Of a stretch of 64,000 bases of DNA, positions 50,800 to 61,122 are shown one piece after another. The DNA comes from Christiangramia oceanisediminis (GTDB lineage: Bacteria > Bacteroidota > Bacteroidia > Flavobacteriales > Flavobacteriaceae), in the NCBI RefSeq assembly GCF_022570735.2, contig NZ_JANCNS010000002.1:682001-746000 (forward strand). The letters run 5' to 3'. The notes below the pieces were generated by a model. The model worked only from the letters and a program-made list of their open reading frames with translations. It was not told the DNA's origin and searched no databases. A program made the position numbers and the translations under genes. Each line of letters begins with the position of its first letter. Position 1 is the stretch's first letter.

Positions 50800-51126
50800 T
50801 TAGATCTTTTTATCTGATTTTGGGTGGTCTTTTGATTTCTCCCAATCTTCGCGTTTTCCTTTTTTATTGTACTGGTAATTCTGCGCATCTGGCAGGTCAC
50901 CTTCTTCCGGGTCATTGGCTCCGCTGGCAGGTATATCCATTTCATCAGAAGTAAAATCTACATCGCGTTCCCTGTCTAAATCCTTATCCTGTCCCTTGTT
51001 CATAGAACGGCCTTTTTGGTTCAGGGCCTGTTTGTCTTCACTGGTCACATCAGGATTATACGGAAGATTGTCAGGTTTTCCTTTCTTTTTTTCTTCTTCA
51101 GGTCTATTCACTTTCTTTTCCATCAT
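50800..51126 (-). CDS. Highly charged, probably disordered protein
   Basis: 108 aa, very hydrophilic with no hydrophobic core: KKVNRPEEEKKKGKPDNLPY at the start, then repeated Asp/Glu/Lys stretches (DLDRERDVDFTSDEMD). No signal, membrane segment or known domain. Composition recalls small stress-related hydrophilins. It has its own terminator, and a Met-Met start at 51126. Confidence 0.65.
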   Translation of the reverse strand: MMEKKVNRPEEEKKKGKPDNLPYNPDVTSEDKQALNQKGRSMNKGQDKDLDRERDVDFTSDEMDIPASGANDPEEGDLPDAQNYQYNKKGKREDWEKSKDHPKSDKKI

Positions 51127-51214
51127 CGTTCAAATTTTAGTTCTCCTTAATGTAAGCTTTAAAAGTTGGAATAAATTATAAGCCCAGGTTAAATCAAGTT
51201 AAAGCTTTTAGAAA

Positions 51215-51242
51215 ATAAAAAAGGGAAGCACGATGGCTTCCC
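51215..51242 (-). terminator. Intrinsic terminator of the OmpA gene
   Basis: 7-bp stem GGGAAGC / GCTTCCC with a 6-nt loop, followed on the minus strand by a T6 run. Confidence 0.85.
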
Positions 51243-51265
51243 TAAAAGATGAAGGATCTTTTATC

Positions 51266-52111
51266 TTAATTCTGGGCAACACTCTCCTGGTCTTCAAGCA
51301 TTGCAAAGAATTTATCAAGGTTCGGGATGATCACGATTCTGGTTCTCCTGTTCTTAGCCATATTTTCCTTGGAAGAATTATCTACTAAAGGCTGGTAACT
51401 GCTTCTACCTGCAGCGATCAATTTAGAAGGATCTACTTCATATTTATCCTGAAGTAACCTCACTATAGACGTTGCTCTTCTAACACTAAGGTCCCAGTTG
51501 TCTTTCAGGTAAGAATCCTTTACCATAGTTCTGTCGTCGGTATGACCTTCGATCATTACCTCCATGGCAGGTTCGCTGTTGATCACCTCAGCCAGTTTTT
51601 TAAGTAGTGGCTGTGCTTCCTTGGTAACCCTGTAACTTCCTGTACCGAACAATAATTTATCTGAAACATTGATCATTACTACAGTCTCATCAACGCTAAT
51701 GTCGATATCATCTTCATCAGCTCCTTCACTAATGTTCTTTTTAAGATTATGAGAAACAGCCAGGTTGATAGAGTCTTCTAAGGTCTTGGCCCCTTTTACT
51801 TTTTCTGGATCCATTTTGGCAATGGTACTGCGCATTTTTGCTTTGGTGTTCTTAGACATCACCGTTAGATCGTTCATTTCCATCATCCCCTCATTTTCAG
51901 TTCTAAGGGAATTGATCTTGGCATTATAGTCGGCTACTCGCTCCTCTATACGTGCATATTTATCTTCGATCTCCTCTTTTTCTACTCGTGTTTTCTGAAG
52001 GGTACTTCTGGTATCGTTCAGCTCACTCTCCAGTGCCACATATTTCTTTTTCGAAACACAGGAGGTAAGCACCCCCGCAGCTAAAACAGTTACTGTTATT
52101 ACTCTTTTCAT
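51266..52111 (-). CDS. OmpA-family lipoprotein
   Basis: 281 aa. Lipoprotein signal MKRVITVTVLAAGVLTSC, a coiled-coil stalk (about 22-75, e.g. ELNDTRSTLQKTRVEKEEIE), then a C-terminal OmpA domain with VMIEGHTDDRTM, NWDLSVRRATSIVRLL and GRSSYQPLVDNSS, which bind diaminopimelate of peptidoglycan. NRRTRIVIIP closes the domain. It should tether the outer membrane to the cell wall. It is divergent from tamB over a 402-bp region. Confidence 0.93.
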   Translation of the reverse strand: MKRVITVTVLAAGVLTSCVSKKKYVALESELNDTRSTLQKTRVEKEEIEDKYARIEERVADYNAKINSLRTENEGMMEMNDLTVMSKNTKAKMRSTIAKMDPEKVKGAKTLEDSINLAVSHNLKKNISEGADEDDIDISVDETVVMINVSDKLLFGTGSYRVTKEAQPLLKKLAEVINSEPAMEVMIEGHTDDRTMVKDSYLKDNWDLSVRRATSIVRLLQDKYEVDPSKLIAAGRSSYQPLVDNSSKENMAKNRRTRIVIIPNLDKFFAMLEDQESVAQN

Positions 52112-52513
52112 AATGTTTTTTTAATGTTGAATTGATTTTAGTATTCAGTCTTTCGAATAGTGTAGATGCTAGAATAATGCCATCTCGCCATCATTCTCCT
52201 TTTACTCAATAAATTCTTACTATTAATATTTCAACTAAAGTCAGCAATAACGGTGCCTGAGAGATTATTATGCATTTTATCGAGTGGCTTTAGGATATAG
52301 TGGCCAGTAATTTCATACAGGCCTTAAAATTGTGGAAAAACCGATATCCTGTGGAAAAAATCTCCAGTTCCATGTATTTTTTGAGATTATAAAAAGCCAG
52401 TGAACTTAGTGTTTTCAGCAGATTTTAACAGAAGTTTAGAACAAATTGGGTTTACAGCTCTTCTCTTTATCTTACCTATACAATACCTTTGAAGATAAAC
52501 TAAAATCAAGTTT
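52112..52513. other. 402-bp divergent intergenic region
   Basis: AT-rich region between the OmpA lipoprotein (-) and TamB (+). The only element I can support is the -7 motif at 52484-52491 for tamB. No exact TAnnTTTG was found for the OmpA gene. Small ORFs here are short and unsupported. Confidence 0.5.
52484..52491 (+). promoter_or_regulatory. -7 promoter element TACCTTTG of tamB-tamL
   Basis: Exact TAnnTTTG, 22 bp before the TTG start at 52514. No -33 TTG. Confidence 0.6.
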
Positions 52514-55500
52514 TTGGCTAAAACCCGCAGAATTCTCCTTAAAATCCTAAAAATCCTGGGAAAGATCATCCTGGGAATACTTATATTATTACTGATTTTA
52601 GTGCTTTTTGTACGCAGTCCATGGGGTCAGGATTTCATTAAGAACCGCCTCATCTCGAATATCGAAAAAAAGACCGATGCGAAAATAGATCTTGACAGGA
52701 TCTTTATCGAGTTCGATGGTGACATCAGCATTGAAGGATTATATATCGAAGAACCCGATGGGGATACCCTCGTTTACGCTAAAAACATCTCTGCAGCTAT
52801 TCCCTTTTGGCCAATTATAAAGGGAAACAGTTTCAGTTTAAATGAGCTGCAGGCCAATACCCTGAAGGCAAGGATCATTCGCCAGGATTCCATAAACGGC
52901 TTTAATTATGAATTTTTGCTGAATGCCTTCGGAAGCGCAGATACCACTCAAACCGCCCCGACTACCGATACTACCTCAGCTCCAATGGAGATCAATATTG
53001 GTGATATAAACCTGAATGATTTTGATATTCTTTACCAGGACGCGGTGACCGGGATCGATGCCAGTATAAAGTTTAATTCACTTGAAATAGGACTTACTGA
53101 AACCGATCTTCAGGAGATGATCTTCCGGGCAGACCAGGCAGTGCTCAGCGATGCACAGATAGATTACACCCAAACAAAGGCCGTTCCTCCCAGTGATAGT
53201 CTTCCCCCGCCGGAACCTATAATTTCTGTTAATGATCTTAAGCTGAAGCAGATTTCAGGAAGCTATCGGTCAAAACCAGATTCTCTTGATACCGAATTCC
53301 AGATCGCAGATTTTCAGCTGGAAAATTCTGAAATGGATATGAAAAAACTGGCGATCACTTCCGAAGGTATCACGCTTAAAAATTCGGATATAGGCATACG
53401 AATGCAGCAACCTGAAGTCGCCCAGCAAAGCAAAGAACCTTCTGAAACTACCGAATTTGAATGGCCGGGATGGAACATTAAGATAGACAGGATCAACCTT
53501 GAAGACAATTCTTTCGATTATTTCGTGAATAATGCCGAAGTTAAAAAAGGTGTTTTCGATCCCAATGCCATCTCTTTGGACAGCCTGATCTTTAAAGCTA
53601 ACCAGTTTGCTTACCAAAAGGAAGAAGCCAGGCTTAATATCGAAGCCATAAAATTTAAAGAGGGTTCGGGAATTGAATTAGACAGGTTCGACCTGCAGGC
53701 CCTGCTTACCGATAAAAAATTACAGGTCGATCAAATTGGAATCGCACTAAACCAGAATCGGCTTTCTGGTTCTATAGGTCTGGATTATAAAAGTATTAAC
53801 GAGCTTATCAATCAGCCTGGCGAGGTTAGAATGAATGCCAATATCAGTATTTTGAATATCCTCGTTAGCGATCTTTATCGCTTCCAGCCGTCCCTGGAAG
53901 AAAACCAGTATTTAGATTCGCTGGCAGGATATCCGGTAAAAGCAAATCTAAGGCTTAGCGGTACTCTCAATGACCTGAGTATCGACGATCTCGATCTGGC
54001 CTGGAACGACACCCGAATTTCGGGAACAGGAAAACTATATGACCTTCAGGATCCTGAATCCCTGGTTTATGACCTGTCTTCGGCTACAGTAAAAACTCAA
54101 AAGAGCGATGTTCTCAATTTTGTTAAAGAGGCAGATCTCGGGATCAAGCTTCCGCAGGAAATTAAACTAACCGGAAGCTTTTCCGGCAGCAGCTCTCGCT
54201 TAAAGACCAATTCTGAACTGATCACCTCAGATGGTGCCCTGAATATTACCGGTGAATTCGATTTTGCCGATGCCATCGCCTTCGACGCCGAAATAAAGGG
54301 GGATAGTATCGCCCTGGGAGAACTTCTCCAAAATGAGGCCCTGGGAGAAATTGGCCTTAGTTTAAGCCTGAAGGGAAGTGGGAGTGGAGTAAATGACCTG
54401 GATGCCAACCTTCAATCTAATATCACTTCTTTCACTTATAATGACTATGAATTCAAGGATATTTCGATCACCGGGGAACTGGAAGATGGCAAAGGCCCGG
54501 TAAACCTTACTTACAAAGACCAGAATCTTAATATGCAGGCCAGCTCTGTGCTGGAACTGGATACGGTTTCTACCAGGATAGACTTCGACCTGGATCTCGA
54601 AGGAGCCGATCTTGGAGCCCTTAATGTGACTCAACGAAATATAAGAACCGGTTTTCAATTGGATGGCTGGTTCCGCAGCCTGCCAGATGGCTACGAGGCC
54701 GAAGCCGAAATAAGGGATGGTGTGGCCGTCTATAATAATGAATCCTACCTTTTGGGCAACCTTGATGCTTCGGCTTATGTAAGACCCGATACCACTTCCA
54801 TCCAGGTATCCAACCGGGCGCTGAAACTGGATCTGCAGTCAAATGCCGATCCCGCTGCATTCACTGCTGCGATAAACAGGCATTTTAGAAGATATATCAC
54901 CGAAGGCGTTGTGGAAGATACGGTTACCAATCCCGTTAACCTGAAATTGGAGGCGCATATCGTGGAAACCCCTATCTTAAACGAGGTTTTTCTTGTTAAC
55001 CTCCAGGAAATGGATAGTATAGACATAGATATGAATTTCAGCGAAGAGGAAAGAAGACTCGACGCTATGGTATCCATACCATACATCAACTATTTCAATA
55101 GTGAGATCGATAGTCTTGAGGTAGAGATGGAATCAAATGAGAAAGACCTGAATTTTGAGTTTGGTTTCAAGTCCCTGGATGCCGGTCCATTGGCCATCAA
55201 AAAGACCCGTTTTTCGGGAAGGGTGATTGACCAGAAACTGGACCTTGATTTCGCCTCAAGTTTTGAGGAGGATTCCCTGGTCTTTGTTCAGTCGCAGTTA
55301 AATTTTAAGGGCGATACTCTTAAATTCCATATAAAACCAGAGAAACTTATCCTGAACCGAAATCCTTGGCAGATCGCCAGCTCTAATCAGGTAAGTTATT
55401 CGGAAGGTTATTTGAATTTTGAAGATTTCATTTTAAGCAGAAATCAGCAACAAATGAGAATAACGAATGATCTTACAGGAGTTGAAAAAGAACACCTGGG

Positions 55501-57517
55501 TATGGATTTTGAAAATTTCAACCTGGCTGCCCTGTTGACCTATCTAAACCCTGAAAATGAACTGGCAACGGGACAGTTAAACGGAAGGCTGGTGTATGAG
55601 GATCCTTTCGGAAAAAGCGGAATCCTGGCCAACCTGAACGTAAATCAACTTCAGGTACTTGGGGTAGATCTCAATAGAATGGACATAAAAGGTAATTCCA
55701 CCGGCTTCAATGAATATGATTTTGAAATGGCGGTAAAAGGCGGTGAAGTAGACCTTGATCTTACTGGCTCTTACACCGCTGCGGAACCTTCGGCAGATTT
55801 GGACCTAAATCTGGACCTGAACGAAGTTAAGATGAGTGCGGTGGAAGGTTTTTCACAGGGAGAATTGACCAATACCAGTGGTTCTTTTTCAGGAAACTTC
55901 AGCATAACAGGAAATGTGACCGAACCCCAATACCAGGGCGAACTGAACTTTGACCAGGCCAAATTCAATATTGCTTATGTAAACGCAACATTTACGTTGC
56001 CAGACGAGCAACTCAGGCTTGAAAATGATGCAGTATATTTCAACAGTTTCAGGATACAGGATGCCCGCAATAATGCATTCGTGGTTAATGGTGAAGTAGA
56101 TACAGAGAACCTGCTTAACCCGGGCTTTGATCTCGATCTGGAAGCACAGGATTTCAAACTGCTGAGTTCAACCAAGGAAGATAACGAACTTTTCTATGGA
56201 GAAGCCGTAATAGACGTAGATGCCCAGATCACAGGAGACCTTAATTTACCGGTAGTAGATGGATCGGTGACCATAAAGAAGGAAACAAAATTCTTCTATG
56301 TGATCCCAGAGAACGAGATACAAATGGAAGAACGGGACGGGGTGGTGATCTTTGTGAATAAGGAAAATCCGGATGATATCCTTTCCCAGCCTCAGGAAGA
56401 ATCGTATACAGTTTCTGGTTATGATATTTCTGCGCGCATCAATGTAAAGGAGGGAGCTGAATTTAATGTGATACTGAACGAAGATACCGGCGACCAGTTC
56501 CAGGTAAAAGGGGAGGGGGACCTGTTATTCGACATGTACCCTAATGGCCGTATATCACTTACCGGTGTATATGAGATCAATGACGGATTTTACCGAATGA
56601 GCCTTTATAACCTGGTAGAAAGACGTTTCGATATCGCCGATGGCAGCCGGGTTTCCTGGTCTGGTGATCCCTTTAACGCCCAGCTCGACGTGCGGGCGAT
56701 CTACGAGGTGGAAGCCTCTGCTTCGGCCTTAATGGCCAGTCAGATCTCTGGGGTTAACCAGGACCTGGAAAGACAATACAGGCAGGAATTGCCATTCTTT
56801 GTTTACCTTAATGTGGACGGAGAATTAACCGAACCAAAATTGACCTTTAACCTAGACATGCCAGAGGATGAGCAGGGAGCAGTAAACGGACAGGTTTATG
56901 GCCGAATTCAGCAATTGAACAACCAGGAACAGGAATTGAACAAGCAGGTCTTTTCGTTGCTGGTTTTAAATCGGTTTTTCCCCGAATCGGGTAGCACTGG
57001 CGCAAGTGGAGGAACCCTGGCTGTGGCGAGAGACAACCTGAATGATGCACTTTCTGACCAATTGAACATGCTTTCCAGCAGGATCCTGGGCGAAAGTGGA
57101 GTGCAGCTTAATTTTGAGCTGGATAGTTTTACCGATTACCAGGGAAATACCCCGGAAGACAGAACCCAGCTGGATATAAATGCCCAGAAAGCATTTATGG
57201 AAGACCGCTTAATCGTGGAAGTAGGAAGCGAAGTAGATATTCAGGGTGGAAATCAGCCCGGGCAGCAGGGCACGCCGCTAATTGGAAACGTGAGCATCGC
57301 TTACCTTCTGGATCCAAATGGCACCTGGAGACTGAAAGGATTCAACAGAAGCCAGTTTGAGAATGTGATCGACGGACAGATCATCGTTAGTGGTATCGCA
57401 CTGATATTTACCAAGGAATTCAATGAATTTAAAAACATCTTCGAAAAGGCAGTTGCCGATGAAGTTAAAAAGCAGGAAAACGAAACCAAGGAAAATCAGA
57501 GTGAAGATGAAAAATAG
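52514..57517 (+). CDS. tamB: TamB-like translocation and assembly module protein
   Basis: 1667 aa. A basic N-terminus and membrane helix (LGKIILGILILLLILVLFVR, about 15-34) anchor it in the inner membrane. A very long beta-rich body follows, built of repeating strands typical of lipid-channel AsmA/TamB proteins, and the C-terminal TamB domain includes GRISLTGVYEINDGFYRMSL and LDVRAIYEVEA. The start is TTG, since the frame is closed by a stop 18 bp upstream and no ATG precedes the membrane helix. With TamL it is thought to move phospholipids or help insert outer membrane proteins. Overlaps tamL by 11 bp. Confidence 0.9.
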   Translation: MAKTRRILLKILKILGKIILGILILLLILVLFVRSPWGQDFIKNRLISNIEKKTDAKIDLDRIFIEFDGDISIEGLYIEEPDGDTLVYAKNISAAIPFWPIIKGNSFSLNELQANTLKARIIRQDSINGFNYEFLLNAFGSADTTQTAPTTDTTSAPMEINIGDINLNDFDILYQDAVTGIDASIKFNSLEIGLTETDLQEMIFRADQAVLSDAQIDYTQTKAVPPSDSLPPPEPIISVNDLKLKQISGSYRSKPDSLDTEFQIADFQLENSEMDMKKLAITSEGITLKNSDIGIRMQQPEVAQQSKEPSETTEFEWPGWNIKIDRINLEDNSFDYFVNNAEVKKGVFDPNAISLDSLIFKANQFAYQKEEARLNIEAIKFKEGSGIELDRFDLQALLTDKKLQVDQIGIALNQNRLSGSIGLDYKSINELINQPGEVRMNANISILNILVSDLYRFQPSLEENQYLDSLAGYPVKANLRLSGTLNDLSIDDLDLAWNDTRISGTGKLYDLQDPESLVYDLSSATVKTQKSDVLNFVKEADLGIKLPQEIKLTGSFSGSSSRLKTNSELITSDGALNITGEFDFADAIAFDAEIKGDSIALGELLQNEALGEIGLSLSLKGSGSGVNDLDANLQSNITSFTYNDYEFKDISITGELEDGKGPVNLTYKDQNLNMQASSVLELDTVSTRIDFDLDLEGADLGALNVTQRNIRTGFQLDGWFRSLPDGYEAEAEIRDGVAVYNNESYLLGNLDASAYVRPDTTSIQVSNRALKLDLQSNADPAAFTAAINRHFRRYITEGVVEDTVTNPVNLKLEAHIVETPILNEVFLVNLQEMDSIDIDMNFSEEERRLDAMVSIPYINYFNSEIDSLEVEMESNEKDLNFEFGFKSLDAGPLAIKKTRFSGRVIDQKLDLDFASSFEEDSLVFVQSQLNFKGDTLKFHIKPEKLILNRNPWQIASSNQVSYSEGYLNFEDFILSRNQQQMRITNDLTGVEKEHLGMDFENFNLAALLTYLNPENELATGQLNGRLVYEDPFGKSGILANLNVNQLQVLGVDLNRMDIKGNSTGFNEYDFEMAVKGGEVDLDLTGSYTAAEPSADLDLNLDLNEVKMSAVEGFSQGELTNTSGSFSGNFSITGNVTEPQYQGELNFDQAKFNIAYVNATFTLPDEQLRLENDAVYFNSFRIQDARNNAFVVNGEVDTENLLNPGFDLDLEAQDFKLLSSTKEDNELFYGEAVIDVDAQITGDLNLPVVDGSVTIKKETKFFYVIPENEIQMEERDGVVIFVNKENPDDILSQPQEESYTVSGYDISARINVKEGAEFNVILNEDTGDQFQVKGEGDLLFDMYPNGRISLTGVYEINDGFYRMSLYNLVERRFDIADGSRVSWSGDPFNAQLDVRAIYEVEASASALMASQISGVNQDLERQYRQELPFFVYLNVDGELTEPKLTFNLDMPEDEQGAVNGQVYGRIQQLNNQEQELNKQVFSLLVLNRFFPESGSTGASGGTLAVARDNLNDALSDQLNMLSSRILGESGVQLNFELDSFTDYQGNTPEDRTQLDINAQKAFMEDRLIVEVGSEVDIQGGNQPGQQGTPLIGNVSIAYLLDPNGTWRLKGFNRSQFENVIDGQIIVSGIALIFTKEFNEFKNIFEKAVADEVKKQENETKENQSEDEK

Positions 57518-59798
57518 GATAAGCTACATATTGATCTTGATTTGCCTTTGCTATTCCTGTAATGTAAAAAAGTTCATTCCAGATAATGAATTACTCTATA
57601 CCGGTGCCAATATCGAGATCGAGAGTGATACAACGATCGAGCAAAAAGAACAGTTGATAACCCAACTGGAATCGGTAATCAGACCTTCACCTAATTCAAA
57701 ATTCCTGGGAATGCGTCCGGGTCTTTACTTTCATTATAAAGCGCAAAGGGAAAAGCCAGGTTTTATCAATAAATTCCTGAATAAGAACCTGGGAGAGGAA
57801 CCGGTTTATCTTTCAGATATCGAGATCACCAATACAGAGGACCTGCTGCTGAATAGACTTGAGAATCGTGGATTCTTTTATAGCCGGGTGGAGTCTGAAG
57901 TAACCGAAAACAAAGAAGAACAGGTGGCAAGTACCGACTATAGGTTAATCGTTCCCGAGCCTTATTTGATGGAAACTTACCAGTTAGATACCGATACGCT
58001 TCTGGTTTACCGTCAGATCCAAAATCATATGGAAGAAACGCTACTGGAAAAGGGAATGCGTTTTGACCTTCCACGGTTAAAGGCCGAAAGGGAAAGGCTG
58101 GATACCCAGCTGAAAAAGAAAGGATACTATAACTTTAATCCCGGCTTCCTCATTTTTGAAGCCGATACCAACCAGTATGTCAACAAAAAAAGATTCGATC
58201 TTTATTTAAGACTGAAAAAGGATGTTCCTCCAAAATCGGTAATTCCCTATCGAATAACCAACGTAAATGTATATGCCAATTATAATGTAGATGAAGATTC
58301 GTTAACAAAGAACTTCAAGAGATACGAGGAAAAGAATTATTTCCAGCAGGAAGTGATCTTCAAACCCAAATACCTGGATCCCTATATTCTAATCGAAAAC
58401 GGCGATCTTTGGGATCCTGAAAAGTCAAGGAATACCAGTCGTAGATTAGGATCTATTGGCTCTTATAAATTCGTGAACATTCGCTACGACGAGGTAGATA
58501 CGCTGGCTACCGATAGCATAGGTTTGCTGGAAGCCAATATTTACCTGTCTCCGCTTAAGAAAAGGGCGATAAGGGCCGAATTGCAGGCCGTAACCAAATC
58601 TAATAATTTTACCGGTCCACATCTGGCATTGACCTTTTCGAACCGAAACCTGTTCAAGGGAGGAGAGAGCTATCATGCATCAGCCAATCTTGGTTTCGAA
58701 TTCCAGTCGGGGTCGGCAGGAGAGGCGGGCAGGAATAGTATTCAGTTAGGCCTTACCAATGACCTGATCATTCCGCGGATGCTGTTTCCCATTAACCTGA
58801 ACACCGATTTCTTTAAATATTCCATTCCGAAGACCAAAATAAGCCTGGGAGCCGATTATCTGACCCGAAGTGAACTTTTCAGCCTAACTACTTTACACTT
58901 TGATTTTGGTTATTACTGGAACGCCAATGAATATGTGTCTCATGAAATTAATCCCATAAGTTTGAATTACCTGAGCCTGGGGGATACCACTCCCGAATTT
59001 GAGGATATATTGAGAGAGAATCCGTTTTTGGAGGCCAGTTTCAGGGATGAATTTATTGCGGGACTTAATTATTCGTTCACCTATAACGGGATCATTGATC
59101 CTAACGAAAAACATGTTTTCTTTTTGAATTCAAATTTCGAAATAGCCGGGAATACATTAAGCCTGTTTGCGAGTGAAACTGAAAATGGTGAAAAAGAAGT
59201 CTTAGGATTGAAGTATGCCCAGTTTGCCAAGCTGGATGCCGATTTCAGGTATCATATCAGGATGGGAAACTCGCAGGTACTCGCTACCCGTCTTTATGCG
59301 GGCTATGGCCTTCCCTATGGAAATTCAGAAGTGATGCCCTACAGTAAACAATTCTTTGCTGGTGGACCATATAGTGTGAGGGCATTCCGTACAAGGTCCC
59401 TTGGTCCTGGAACCTATACACCACCAGATGGAGATCCAGGTTATCGTGACCTGAATGGTAATATTCGTCTCGAAGCTAATGCTGAATATCGTTTTCCTTT
59501 AATTACGTATTTAAATGGTGCGGTATTCGTGGATGCCGGAAACGTTTGGACGAGTGATGTGAATCCAGATCTTCAGGACGATCCCGGGAACGAGCCTGGA
59601 GTAGGACAGTTCAACAGCAATTTTATCAACGAACTGGGAATTGGTACAGGAGTAGGTTTAAGGGTGGATATTCAGAGTTTCGTGATCAGGTTCGACCTGG
59701 CTGCACCTTTGCATGATCCTACAGCACCTGGCGGGCCTGAATGGGTTTTCGAATTCGACAAACCGGTATTCAACTTCGCGATAGGTTACCCGTTTTAA
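57507..59798 (+). CDS. tamL: TamL: lipoprotein BamA/TamA-family outer membrane protein
   Basis: 763 aa from ATG 57507, chosen because it starts a lipoprotein signal (MKNRISYILILICLCYSC); the frame extends upstream but those residues are basic and unlike a signal. POTRA-like domains (about 30-380) precede a 16-strand barrel of the Omp85 type. QFFAGGPYSVRAFRTRSLGP carries the VRGY/F-type L6 motif, and FDLAAPLHDP ends near the last strand. Bacteroidota encode lipid-modified TamA (TamL) next to tamB, as here. The stop overlaps the convergent upp stop by 4 bp. Confidence 0.9.
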   Translation: MKNRISYILILICLCYSCNVKKFIPDNELLYTGANIEIESDTTIEQKEQLITQLESVIRPSPNSKFLGMRPGLYFHYKAQREKPGFINKFLNKNLGEEPVYLSDIEITNTEDLLLNRLENRGFFYSRVESEVTENKEEQVASTDYRLIVPEPYLMETYQLDTDTLLVYRQIQNHMEETLLEKGMRFDLPRLKAERERLDTQLKKKGYYNFNPGFLIFEADTNQYVNKKRFDLYLRLKKDVPPKSVIPYRITNVNVYANYNVDEDSLTKNFKRYEEKNYFQQEVIFKPKYLDPYILIENGDLWDPEKSRNTSRRLGSIGSYKFVNIRYDEVDTLATDSIGLLEANIYLSPLKKRAIRAELQAVTKSNNFTGPHLALTFSNRNLFKGGESYHASANLGFEFQSGSAGEAGRNSIQLGLTNDLIIPRMLFPINLNTDFFKYSIPKTKISLGADYLTRSELFSLTTLHFDFGYYWNANEYVSHEINPISLNYLSLGDTTPEFEDILRENPFLEASFRDEFIAGLNYSFTYNGIIDPNEKHVFFLNSNFEIAGNTLSLFASETENGEKEVLGLKYAQFAKLDADFRYHIRMGNSQVLATRLYAGYGLPYGNSEVMPYSKQFFAGGPYSVRAFRTRSLGPGTYTPPDGDPGYRDLNGNIRLEANAEYRFPLITYLNGAVFVDAGNVWTSDVNPDLQDDPGNEPGVGQFNSNFINELGIGTGVGLRVDIQSFVIRFDLAAPLHDPTAPGGPEWVFEFDKPVFNFAIGYPF

Positions 59799-60454
59799 TG
59801 CTGTTTCTTGGTGCCATAACACAGGTCTCCCGCGTCACCTAATCCAGGTACTATATAGCCGTTCTGGTCGAGTTCCTTATCAATGGTGGCGATCCATAAT
59901 TTGGAATTTGGCGGAAAAATTTCCTTTAGGTTTTCGATCCCAACTTCAGATCCTATCACCGAAACAAGGTGGATCTTCGCAGGAGTTCCCATGGGTTTTA
60001 ATGCTTCCAGGACATTTGCAAAAGAAGTTCCGGTAGCCAGCATGGGATCGGCCAGTAAAAGGGTTTTTCCTTCCAGGGAAGGCGATGCCATATATTCTAC
60101 CAGGACCTCGAATTTCTCATCATTATCTGGATGATGCCTGTATGCTGAAATAAAGGAATTTTCGGCGTCATCAAAATAATTCAGCAGGCCCTGGTGAAGG
60201 GGTAGACCGGCACGAAGAATAGAACAGATCACCAGGTCGCTTTCGGGTTGCGGAACATCAACTTCTCCCAGTGGTGTTTGAAAATGTTCTTTGTTATACT
60301 TTAGTTCCTTGCTAAGCTCATAGGCGAGGATCTCTCCAAGCCTTTCAATATTCTTTCGAAACCGAAGGCGATCCTTCTGAATCTCTACATCCCTCAACTG
60401 GGCGATAAATTTATTGGCGATTGAATTTTTCTGGAGCAATTCCTGAACCTGCAT
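59795..60454 (-). CDS. upp: Uracil phosphoribosyltransferase
   Basis: 219 aa from ATG 60454 (MQVQELLQKNSIANKFI), the length of the family. An in-frame ATG at 60520 would add 22 residues but lies upstream of the -7 element at 60478-60485. The PRPP loop is LLADPMLATGTSFANVLEAL, and the uracil site GLGDAGDLCYGT is at the C-terminus. Converts uracil and PRPP to UMP in pyrimidine salvage. Confidence 0.95.
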   Translation of the reverse strand: MQVQELLQKNSIANKFIAQLRDVEIQKDRLRFRKNIERLGEILAYELSKELKYNKEHFQTPLGEVDVPQPESDLVICSILRAGLPLHQGLLNYFDDAENSFISAYRHHPDNDEKFEVLVEYMASPSLEGKTLLLADPMLATGTSFANVLEALKPMGTPAKIHLVSVIGSEVGIENLKEIFPPNSKLWIATIDKELDQNGYIVPGLGDAGDLCYGTKKQH

Positions 60455-60477
60455 ATTTTGTATGTTGGATTGAATTT

Positions 60478-60512
60478 CAAATTTAGAAATTTCCTGTTGA
60501 ATGTATCCCAAA
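60478..60512 (-). promoter_or_regulatory. Promoter of upp
   Basis: On the minus strand: -33 TTTG at 60509-60512, 23-bp spacer, exact -7 TAAATTTG at 60478-60485. Predicted leader about 17 nt to ATG 60454. Confidence 0.68.
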
Positions 60513-60698
60513 TTAATCATTCAGCATAAGAAATAAAACTGTAAATTTATATAGTAACTAGCTGAATAACAGTTTTAAGAAGAAAAATCGACCCTTTATC
60601 TAAATTGGTTGAACTTTAAACTTTTGATTCCGAATCGATCCAGAAACAAAATAACGGCAGATCCTGATTATTCAGTTTAAAGATAAAAAAACAGGCAT

Positions 60699-61073
60699 AT
60701 GAAAAACAGAGAGAAATTGATGACAAAGATCAATAAGGCCTTTGCTGAAGGAGATGCTGAATTTATTTCAAATAGCGTTACCGATGATATCAAATGGGTG
60801 ATCGTTGGAGAAAAGACAATTTCTGGAAAAACTGAATTTGAAGCCTCCCTGGATCGTATGAAACTGGGTGGCCCCCTTGAGATCATCGTTAAAAATGTGA
60901 TCAATGAAAAAGAGAAATGCGTGGTAGAAGGTATCGTTGAGATGAAATTAGAACCGGCTAAGGCCAAAAAATATGCCTTTTGCGATATCTATATTTTTCC
61001 TGATGAGGTATCGAATAAGTTCCGGGAACTGCGAACCTATGTTTCACCAATCAGGGACAAATTAAGCATTTAG
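60699..61073 (+). CDS. SnoaL-like/NTF2-fold protein
   Basis: 124 aa. KINKAFAEGDAEFISNSVTD, then DIKWVIVGEKTISGKTEFEA and the C-terminal strand CDIYIFPDEVSNKFRELRTY follow the NTF2-like/SnoaL-2 plan: an N-terminal helix, W-x-x-x-G-x-x-x-x-x-G turn and a curved beta sheet. Members range from small-molecule isomerases to non-catalytic proteins; function here is unknown. Monocistronic as far as can be seen. Confidence 0.78.
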   Translation: MKNREKLMTKINKAFAEGDAEFISNSVTDDIKWVIVGEKTISGKTEFEASLDRMKLGGPLEIIVKNVINEKEKCVVEGIVEMKLEPAKAKKYAFCDIYIFPDEVSNKFRELRTYVSPIRDKLSI

Positions 61074-61122
61074 GTTATTAGTTTTTATGTCACTTCGTGC
61101 TAACAAGTAATTTTTTAATATC

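Noticed and set aside
52387-52569. 60-codon minus-strand ORF over the tamB start
   Set aside because: It is the reverse of the low-complexity tamB membrane-helix codons and AT-rich upstream DNA; no promoter or domain support.
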